A program made the translations under genes and the position numbers. From assembly GCF_002954725.1 (NCBI RefSeq), contig NZ_MSCQ01000001.1:2631770-2674277 (forward strand): a DNA stretch of 42,508 nucleotides, in the 5' to 3' direction. The notes beneath the pieces were generated by a model, which was not told the origin of the DNA, searched no databases, and worked only from the letters and a program-made list of their open reading frames with translations. Positions 36,283 through 42,508 of the stretch are shown in pieces (position 1 is the stretch's first letter; every line of letters starts with the position of its first letter). Source of the stretch: Photobacterium phosphoreum (lineage in GTDB: Bacteria; Pseudomonadota; Gammaproteobacteria; Enterobacterales; Vibrionaceae).

Positions 36283-37251
36283 ATGACCATTTCTACCTTG
36301 CCTTTTTCACAAGAAGCTAGCTTCAACAATATAATGGCAGGTCCAATCACCGCACTGTGGCAACAACGCCACCAAGGCACGCTTGAAGGTGTCAATCAGT
36401 GCCAATTGAGCTGGGTCAGTTTAACGCCCGGCCAAAGTAATAAAGTCATTGTGATTGCTAATGGTCGTATTGAAAGTTACTGCAAATACCAAGAGCTATT
36501 TTTTGATTTAATCAATCAAGGCTATCATATCTATGCGCTTGATCACCGTGGTCAAGGCTTGTCACAACGATTAAATACCGATTTAGAAATGGGTTATGTC
36601 GATCACTTTAATAACTACGTTACTGACCTCCACCGCTTTATTACTGAAATAGTGAAACCGCAAGGCTACCAACAACAGTTCCTATTAGGTCACTCTATGG
36701 GCGGGACGATCAGTAGTTTATTGCTTGCACGTCATCCAACCCTATTTGATCGTGCGGTATTAAGTGCGCCAATGCATGGTATTCATTTCAAACCCATCTT
36801 ACGCTTTTTGGCCGAGCCCTTGGCGCGCTTTAATGACTATATTCATCGTCAGCCAACGTATGCGCCTGGGCAAGGATGTTATTACCCTAAACCATTTGCT
36901 AATAATCCACTGACGCACAGTAAAATACGCTTTCAATGGACTAAAATGCTCTATCAACAGCAGCCTCAATTGCGCTTAGGTGGAGCCAGTAATCGCTGGG
37001 TATGGCAAAGTATTGCTGCTGCGCGGGCGAGTATTATTGAGGCGAAAAATATCACCACTCCAACCTTAGTGTTACAAGGCAGCGCTGATCATATTGTTGA
37101 TAATCAAGCCCATCGCCATTTTTGCCAACAGATACCGCAATATAGTCGATTAGTCACGATTACTGACGCCCGTCACGAATTATTATTTGAAAGCGATCAA
37201 TATCGAAATATTGCGTTAACGGAAATTTGCAACCACTTTGCCTCACCATAA
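36283..37251 (+). CDS. pldB: lysophospholipase L2
   Basis: A 322-residue alpha/beta-hydrolase that removes the remaining acyl chain from lysophospholipids at the inner membrane. The nucleophile elbow is GHSMGG with Ser138, the acid is Asp in QGSADHIVD and the base is His in DARHELLFE. ALDHRGQGLSQR precedes the elbow as in monoacylglycerol lipase-like enzymes. No signal peptide. Divergent from rhtB and upstream of yigL as in E. coli. Confidence 0.92.
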   Translation: MTISTLPFSQEASFNNIMAGPITALWQQRHQGTLEGVNQCQLSWVSLTPGQSNKVIVIANGRIESYCKYQELFFDLINQGYHIYALDHRGQGLSQRLNTDLEMGYVDHFNNYVTDLHRFITEIVKPQGYQQQFLLGHSMGGTISSLLLARHPTLFDRAVLSAPMHGIHFKPILRFLAEPLARFNDYIHRQPTYAPGQGCYYPKPFANNPLTHSKIRFQWTKMLYQQQPQLRLGGASNRWVWQSIAAARASIIEAKNITTPTLVLQGSADHIVDNQAHRHFCQQIPQYSRLVTITDARHELLFESDQYRNIALTEICNHFASP

Positions 37252-37415
37252 CTGTAATTTGCCCCAAAAAGACTACGCCATCACAAAAATAAAAACGGAA
37301 ATATTTATTACTAACATTAACCCCTTTTTATCTCTCATAGTGGTTTAAGATTAGCGACTCACATTAGATCTCGTTATCTTTCTTTTCGCTACATTTCTAT
37401 TTATTGAGAGCCTTC

Positions 37416-38131
37416 ATGTATCAAATTGTTGCTTCAGATTTAGATGGCACATTACTAAATCCCGAACATAAAATTGCCCCGTTTACGCGTGATGTATTAC
37501 AGCGCCTTGCCCAACAAAAAATAAACTTCGTGTTTGCAACGGGTCGTCACCATATTGATGTTGCAGAGATACGTGAAAAATTAGCGATTCCTGCTTATAT
37601 GATCACCTCAAATGGTGCTCGCGTACATAACAGTCAAGGCGAACTGGTCTTTCAACAGAATCTCAGTGCTGAGGTTATTCGAGGTGTGATTGCACTCGCC
37701 AAAGATGATCCAGCCTTACATATACATATGTACCGTGGCGATCAATGGTTACTCAATCACGAAAATGAACAATTAAAAGAATTCCATGACAGTTTTAGTT
37801 ATCACTTGTTTGATGCGAACAATCCACCAGTCGATGACGTTGCTAAAGTTTTCTTTACCCGTGATGACGGCGATCATGAAGCACTCGTAAAATGGGAACA
37901 ATCTTTTAATGCCCATTTTGGTGACAAAGCTAACATTGCGTTTTCTACACCATGGTGTCTTGAAGTGATGGCATGAATGATGCTGAAATGTTGGCAATGG
38001 CAGGTAAAGGGCTAGTAATGAGCACTTCCCATGAAAAGGTCAAATTAGCCTTACCTAATAATGAGGTTATTGGCTCAAATGCTGATGAAGCAGTGGCGCA
38101 TTATTTAGAAAAACACTTATTATCCCGTTAA
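37416..38131 (+). pseudogene. yigL: HAD-family phosphatase YigL, internal deletion
   Basis: A HAD-IIB phosphatase gene (in E. coli YigL acts on phosphosugars and pyridoxal phosphate) with an internal loss. Residues 1-186 read normally from the ATG at 37416: motif I DLDGT, motif II ITSNG, the cap domain and LEVMA. A stop TGA then follows at once. The remainder, MNDAEMLAMAGKG to HYLEKHLLSR, continues in another frame from 37975 to 38131. The missing segment carries the motif III Lys (SKG in E. coli) and the GDG of motif IV, so no catalytic enzyme is expected. The break sits at GATGGCA, a sequence that would occur at both ends of the lost segment, and restoring 88 bp would give 267 residues against 266 in E. 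coli. Confidence 0.9.
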
Positions 38132-38208
38132 TTTTATTGGTTATTTAATCAATAAAAACAACCTAGCTCAGTGATATTCATAGCGTACTATGGTGTCACT
38201 GCTGCTGT

Positions 38209-38667
38209 TCAAAATTGACCTGTCATCGCCAAAATATGCTGCCACTGCGCGGATGTTACGGGCATCACGCTCAGTCGGTTACCCCGTTTAACTAATGGCA
38301 TCTCCGCTAATTCAGCCACTTTTTTCATTCGTGCTAAACTAACTAACCGTAGATGCTGCTGATATTCAATATCAACCATTACCCACGGTGGATTTTCAAG
38401 GGTTGCTTTAGGATCAAAATAGCCACTTGTTGGTTCAAATTGAAAATGATCGGGGTAAGCCTCTTTAACGACTTTCGCGATGCCAACCACACCAATGTCT
38501 TTACAAGAAGAATGATAAATCAGCACCTGATCACCACATTTAATTTCATCCCGTAGCATATTTCGTGCCTGATAATTACGAACGCCTTCCCATGGTGAAA
38601 CTTTTTGTTGTTTTAAAGTGTCTATTGAAAAGGTATCTGGTTCGGTTTTAAATAACCAATACGCCAT
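38209..38667 (-). CDS. EVE-domain protein
   Basis: A 152-residue single EVE domain, a PUA-like fold that binds modified nucleotides in DNA or RNA. The family blocks are YWLFKTEPDTFSIDTL, WEGVRNYQARNML, GDQVLIYHSS and VGIAKV, followed by DPKAT. Closest known relatives are thymocyte nuclear protein 1 homologues. Its ligand is unknown. No restriction or modification genes are nearby, so there is no sign that it belongs to a defence cassette here. It is divergent from the lipoprotein gene. Confidence 0.85.
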   Translation of the reverse strand: MAYWLFKTEPDTFSIDTLKQQKVSPWEGVRNYQARNMLRDEIKCGDQVLIYHSSCKDIGVVGIAKVVKEAYPDHFQFEPTSGYFDPKATLENPPWVMVDIEYQQHLRLVSLARMKKVAELAEMPLVKRGNRLSVMPVTSAQWQHILAMTGQF

Positions 38668-38728
38668 TGATTTCCCCTAATTGCGCTAATTTCAATGTTG
38701 AAATTGAGCCTACCATAGAGAGTACAAA

Positions 38729-39148
38729 ATGACATACCCACGCTTATCAGTTGCATTACTGTTAGCAGCAACTACCTTATCAGGCTGTGCCAGCTGGATG
38801 CCTGCAGCTTTTAAAAGCGATCCCGCAGAGTCACAATGGGTGGGGAATTATAAAAGTGATACCGAAATGGGGCTAACCACACATCTTCATTTAGCTGATG
38901 ATCATGCGGCAACAACGACTTACACTTACACTAATGGCGATCCTGATTTGTTAGAAACCGGCCATTGGCAAGCCATTAATCCCACCAGTGTTAAAGTCAC
39001 CATGACCACCCATCAAGGGCGACCATTAAATAGCGAACGTGTTTATAGTTATGATCCTCATAGCGAGCAATTAAGCACCCAACAAGAAACCGTTGATGGT
39101 CAAACATATGAACTTGGGGTTGAGGGGTTAATTCTACAACGCCAATAA
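38729..39148 (+). CDS. putative lipoprotein
   Basis: A 139-residue lipoprotein: the signal peptide ends in the lipobox LSGC (Cys at about 20). The mature part starts ASWMPAAFKSDPAESQ, then WVGNYKSDTEMGLTTHLHLADDH suggests a small beta-barrel of the kind seen in the N-terminal domain of NlpE, although the CxxC of NlpE is absent. The residue after Cys is Ala, so outer-membrane sorting is expected. Function unknown. Confidence 0.75.
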   Translation: MTYPRLSVALLLAATTLSGCASWMPAAFKSDPAESQWVGNYKSDTEMGLTTHLHLADDHAATTTYTYTNGDPDLLETGHWQAINPTSVKVTMTTHQGRPLNSERVYSYDPHSEQLSTQQETVDGQTYELGVEGLILQRQ

Positions 39149-39176
39149 CCGCCAATATTATTCTCTATCGTGACTC

Positions 39177-39214
39177 AAAGGTGGCGTTATGCCACACTGC
39201 CACCTTTATTATTG
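39177..39214 (+). terminator. terminator after the lipoprotein gene
   Basis: A perfect 9-bp stem AAAGGTGGC / GCCACCTTT with a 13-base loop, itself able to form GTGGC gttat GCCAC, followed by TTATTATT. It ends 15 bp before the chosen start of the next gene. Confidence 0.6.
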
Positions 39215-39228
39215 ATCACGAGAAAAAC

Positions 39229-39810
39229 ATGGCTTGTCAGCGTTGCGGTTTTCAATTTAATTGTATTTGTGCCGTCGAACCGCAATTACAATCAGTGGCC
39301 GATTTTGTCCTCCTTACCCACCCTCGTGAATGTAATAAAGACACCAACACCGGAGTATTGATGACCCGTACTTTACCCAGCTGTCGGGTCGAAATGTGGC
39401 ATCGTACACAACCGCCACAAGCATTATTAGATCAATTAAAAAACCCGCACTATCAAGCGTGGTTAGTTTTTCCGAGCGATGAACAACACCCTGCACTACC
39501 TTTAACGCTGCCGACAGCAACCGATACCAAAATATTATTGATTATTCTCGATGCGACATGGCAAGAAGCACGCAAAATAGTGCGTAAAAGCCCATGGCTA
39601 AACCAACTCCCTCGTATTGCCATCACGCCACAACACACATCAAGCTATGCGTTACGTCGCAATCAACAACCCGGACACCTTTGCACTTGCGAAGTTGGCA
39701 TTGAGTTATTAAACCTAACGCATGAGCCTCAAGCCGCACAACAATTACAAACCTATTTTGAGCATTTTATCCATACTTATCACGCCGACAAAAGTGGTCA
39801 TGCAAAATAA
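39229..39810 (+). CDS. tapT: tRNA-uridine aminocarboxypropyltransferase (DTW domain)
   Basis: A 193-residue DTW-domain protein that adds the aminocarboxypropyl group of SAM to a uridine (acp3U) in tRNA. The zinc-type cluster MACQRCGFQFNCIC is at the N-terminus, the DTW motif reads LDATWQEARKI and SPWLNQLP follows. I choose the ATG at 39229: earlier in-frame starts pass through the terminator hairpin and add unrelated residues. The length suits the family. Confidence 0.85.
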   Translation: MACQRCGFQFNCICAVEPQLQSVADFVLLTHPRECNKDTNTGVLMTRTLPSCRVEMWHRTQPPQALLDQLKNPHYQAWLVFPSDEQHPALPLTLPTATDTKILLIILDATWQEARKIVRKSPWLNQLPRIAITPQHTSSYALRRNQQPGHLCTCEVGIELLNLTHEPQAAQQLQTYFEHFIHTYHADKSGHAK

Positions 39811-39939
39811 GCTCACTAGTGCTTAAATCGTGCTAATAGTTGTTTTGGTAATATCAGATTTACTGCTTTATTTTCTAAATAAAAAGGCTCAAATTAGCAA
39901 CAACCATTTTATACACTGTATTTTTAGCGAAGACATACC

Positions 39940-40410
39940 ATGAAAACCAAACTACTTGCTGTTGTCATCATTGCCTCGACCTTAGGGCTTGCCGGCTGTG
40001 CTACAAATCCTTATGGCAATGCCTACAATGTAAATGATGCCCGTCAAATGCAACAGGTTTACTACGGTACAGTTGTTCGTACTCAAGCGGTTACTCTAAA
40101 TGGTAATGGTAATGGTATCGGCACCTTAGCTGGCGGCGCGATTGGTGGTATTCTTGGTTCTGGTGTTGGCGGCGGAACAGGCTCTGAAATTGCCTCGATT
40201 GGCGGTGCGTTACTCGGTGGTTATTTAGGTAATGCCGCAGGTAATCAGGCAACTAAACGTAATGGGGTTAACTTAACTATAAAGATGGACAGTGGTCGTA
40301 CGGTGTCTATCGTGCAACAAGTGAATCCTCAAGTGATGTTCAGTACAGGTGAGCGTGTACAAGTCAATGAAAGTGCTGACGGTACTTCTCGCGTAACGCC
40401 CGCGGCGTAA
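39940..40410 (+). CDS. slyB: outer-membrane lipoprotein SlyB
   Basis: A 156-residue lipoprotein: lipobox LAGC with Cys at 20 and Ala after it, so the outer membrane is likely. A Gly-zipper region runs from about 60 to 105 (GGAIGGILGSGVGGGTG, GGALLGGYLGNAAGNQ), and the C-terminal YcfJ/SlyB-type strands follow. QQVYYGTVV and FSTGERVQV match E. coli SlyB. In E. coli it is PhoP-regulated and forms membrane-stabilising oligomers. I found no clear PhoP box upstream. It is monocistronic with a strong terminator. Confidence 0.88.
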   Translation: MKTKLLAVVIIASTLGLAGCATNPYGNAYNVNDARQMQQVYYGTVVRTQAVTLNGNGNGIGTLAGGAIGGILGSGVGGGTGSEIASIGGALLGGYLGNAAGNQATKRNGVNLTIKMDSGRTVSIVQQVNPQVMFSTGERVQVNESADGTSRVTPAA

Positions 40411-40426
40411 CCCCATTGTTTTCTAT

Positions 40427-40452
40427 AAAAAAGGAGCTGATGCTCCTTTTTT
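40427..40452 (+). terminator. slyB intrinsic terminator
   Basis: An 11-bp stem AAAAAAGGAGC / GCTCCTTTTTT with a 4-base loop, ending in T residues. Confidence 0.9.
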
Positions 40453-41125
40453 ATTATCCGCATTATAGCTTTGCTATCCACCTTCTCTTTATCCATCTTG
40501 CTACCCCGTTTTTAGTGGCTTACTCTCCTTTATAAAAAAGAATGTACATAACTTATGGGCTTAGGTAGGCGTTATTTGACTCTAAACGACCATCATCCGT
40601 TATTATTTATTATTATTTTCAAAAAAAACTTCATTAAATACAAAACATGTAACATCACAATTAATGCATAACTATTTTATGCTCATAGCTAAGCAACCCT
40701 AATTTGTATGATAAATATCATTAACTGACAATCCCAAGCTGCTGTTATTAATAATAATTTAATTTTTCATTATTATTATTTATTCATCAAATGTTCATTT
40801 TGACGAAATTAAGCGATCGAATAACGATACTCTTTCTTTATTTACTCTCTAAATCTGCAACGTTTCTTTGCGCTTTTACGGTTTTTTTTTTATCAAAATA
40901 GCAGCATCATAGCACTCGTCAAATAACTAAACGGTGATGTAATTAAGTAATAACAACAAAGGAAATATATCTTTAATCTATTTTTTTGGTTACGTAAGAC
41001 AATCAAAAAAATAATTTAATGATTAGTTGTTCTTTATATTATTTAATCAGCATGACTTTATTTTCATTACGATAAATAAACTATATATATAGCGTTTATA
41101 TCCCTTTTTACCATAGGTGAATATA
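40453..41125. other. AT-rich leader region upstream of potE
   Basis: About 670 bases with no supported gene. The stretch is strongly AT-rich, with TTATTATT runs and a ten-T run at 40881-40890 after GCGCTTTTACGG. Short frames exist (36 codons from 40791; 18 codons from 41019) but neither has a ribosome-binding site, and neither resembles the ornithine-sensing SpeFL leader of E. coli (no HIRR or HFFN motif). It probably holds a long promoter region for potE. Confidence 0.5.
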
Positions 41126-42451
41126 ATGTCATCAGATACTGGCACTAAAAAAATGGGTCTTGTCGGCTTAACTGTACTTGTTGCAGTTAACATGATGGGT
41201 TCCGGTATTATTATGTTACCAGCAAGCTTGGCGCAAGTTGGTGCAATTTCAATGTTGTCTTGGATTGTGACTGCGTTAGGCGCAATGTGTATTGCTTACA
41301 CTTTCGCTAAATGTGGTGCGTTTTGTAAACGCTCTGGCGGTATGTCAGCTTACGCAGAAGAAGCACACGGAAAATCATCTTTCTTTATCTCTTCTTACAC
41401 TTACTACGTGTGTTTAGTTATTAGTTGTGTGGCTATTGCTGTTTCTGCTTTAGGCTACATCAAACCATTTATGCCTTGGCTTGATACCCCTATCCACACT
41501 TTCTTCGGTGTAGTAGCGATCCTTATCTTCACTATGGTAGCCAACTTTGGCGGTGCGAAAATCACTGGTCAAATCTCAGCATTCACTGTTTGGGGTATTA
41601 TTATTCCTGTAGCTGGTCTATCTATCATCGGTTGGTGGTGGTTCGATCCACAAACATTCATGAGCGCATGGAACCCACACCACGACACAACAATGCACTC
41701 TGTATCTTCTGGTATCGCACTGACTTTATGGGCATTCCTAGGTATTGAATCTGCGGGCGCTAACTCTGATGCAGTTGAAAACCCAGAGCGTAACGTACCA
41801 TTAGCAGTATTATTCGGTACTGGTTTTGCAGCGATCATCTACATTGCGTCAACGGGTGTTATTCAAGGTATTATTCCTAACGCTGAACTATCTGCATCAA
41901 CGGCTCCATTTGGTTTAGTATTCAGCCACATGTTTAACCCTATGGTAGGTAACATCGTTACTCTTGCAGCGGTTATCGCATGTATCGGCTCACTACTTGG
42001 CTGGCAGTTCACTAACGCACAGGTTTCTAAAGCAGCAGCAGATGAAGGTTTGTTCCCTAAAATCTTTGCTAAAACTAACAAAGCAGGCGTGCCAATTGCA
42101 GGTATGTTAATCATGTTAACGGCTGAGATTATCCTTGCGGTAATGACTATCTCTCCTAACTTGATCAGCCAGTTCAACGCGCTATTGAACCTTGCAGTAT
42201 TTATTAACATGGTACCTTACATCCTATCGATGACAGGTCTTGAAGTACTACTTCGCAAGAACATGGTGTCTAAAAAGCAATACCGTCTTGGTGCAACTGT
42301 GGGTACATTAGCTGTTCTTTACAGTATCTATGGTGTGTATGCTTGTGGTGCAACCGCAGTATTTGGCGGTACCATCTTGACACTACTTGGTTATATCTTC
42401 TACGGCTTCATCGCCGCTCGTGATACTAAACCAGAAGTAAAAGCAAACTAA
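41126..42451 (+). CDS. potE: putrescine/ornithine antiporter PotE
   Basis: A 441-residue APC-family inner-membrane transporter with twelve helices. VNMMGSGIIMLPASLAQVGAIS at the N-terminus, then VANFGGAKITGQIS, LWAFLGIESAGANSD with ENPERNVPLAVL, and SLLGWQFTNAQVSKAAADEG agree with E. coli PotE and not with CadB. It exchanges putrescine for ornithine, giving acid tolerance together with ornithine decarboxylase SpeF. No speF is seen before it; one could follow past the window end. The ATG at 41126 has AGGTGA five bases upstream; a GTG at 41117 is unlikely. Codon choice looks more biased (GTA, GGT, AAC, CTT) than its neighbours, suggesting high expression. A 10-bp AT-only inverted repeat follows at 42461-42492. 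Confidence 0.93.
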   Translation: MSSDTGTKKMGLVGLTVLVAVNMMGSGIIMLPASLAQVGAISMLSWIVTALGAMCIAYTFAKCGAFCKRSGGMSAYAEEAHGKSSFFISSYTYYVCLVISCVAIAVSALGYIKPFMPWLDTPIHTFFGVVAILIFTMVANFGGAKITGQISAFTVWGIIIPVAGLSIIGWWWFDPQTFMSAWNPHHDTTMHSVSSGIALTLWAFLGIESAGANSDAVENPERNVPLAVLFGTGFAAIIYIASTGVIQGIIPNAELSASTAPFGLVFSHMFNPMVGNIVTLAAVIACIGSLLGWQFTNAQVSKAAADEGLFPKIFAKTNKAGVPIAGMLIMLTAEIILAVMTISPNLISQFNALLNLAVFINMVPYILSMTGLEVLLRKNMVSKKQYRLGATVGTLAVLYSIYGVYACGATAVFGGTILTLLGYIFYGFIAARDTKPEVKAN

Positions 42452-42508
42452 TTTAAAGATTTAATAAATTCGATATTAAAGAAATTTATTAATAACTCGC
42501 TAGAACAG

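Noticed and set aside
38209..38667. EVE-domain gene as part of a defence system
   Set aside because: Neighbours are a broken phosphatase and a lipoprotein; no restriction, methylase or McrBC-like gene is present.
40791..40901. 36-codon frame upstream of potE as a leader peptide
   Set aside because: No ribosome-binding site, low-complexity hydrophobic content, no resemblance to SpeFL, and it runs through the poly-T tract.

Overview
The window reads as chromosomal DNA of a gammaproteobacterium of the Vibrionaceae, most likely Photobacterium or a close relative. The evidence is the AT-rich composition, protein sequences close to but distinct from E. coli, and conserved neighbourhoods: plsB-lexA, ubiA-ubiC, ftsY-ftsE-ftsX-rpoH with rsmD-yhhL, and rhtB/pldB/yigL. 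The genus is an inference. It looks like ordinary core chromosome: I see no phage, insertion sequence, integron, CRISPR array, rRNA or tRNA.

Region by region. (1) 1-2400: two tandem secreted single-domain 3D proteins and the MATE transporter DinF. (2) 2480-10260: a complete aa3-type cytochrome c oxidase locus on the minus strand (ctaC, ctaD, ctaG, ctaE, then SURF1, an SCO-like CxxxC protein, heme A synthase and heme O synthase), with a small DUF2909 membrane protein on the opposite strand. (3) 10475-16060: lexA with two SOS boxes, plsB divergent from it, ubiCA and a FliL-like protein. E. coli has ubiCA-plsB-dgkA-lexA-dinF, so here the oxidase locus lies between lexA and dinF, and dgkA is absent. 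(4) 16088-21748: glycerol-3-phosphate genes glpD, glpR, glpT (frameshifted), glpG and glpE. (5) 21749-27289: a DnaA-box and GATC-rich spacer, rpoH, ftsX, ftsE, ftsY, rsmD and yhhL. (6) 27347-33999: small conserved proteins, an AT-rich G-poor spacer, a 26-residue membrane peptide, an acyltransferase, an SDR/LysR divergent pair, a patatin-like protein and Dps. (7) 34149-42451: an EAL-HDOD protein, rhtB/pldB/yigL (yigL broken by a deletion), an EVE protein, two lipoproteins, the tRNA-modifying TapT and the putrescine transporter PotE.

The most solid unusual observations are two fresh-looking gene lesions whose mechanism is visible: glpT carries a perfect 13-bp tandem duplication that shifts its frame, and yigL has lost about 88 bp between short direct repeats, which removes its Lys and GDGMND motifs. 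Also notable are the spacer between glpE and rpoH with two perfect DnaA boxes and eight GATC sites, a perfect FNR-type palindrome just upstream of glpT, a 26-aa membrane peptide with its own promoter-like and terminator signals, the strongly C-over-G biased spacer before it, and the 3D paralogue pair in which one copy has Asn for a motif Asp. I did not find a clearly new multi-gene system.
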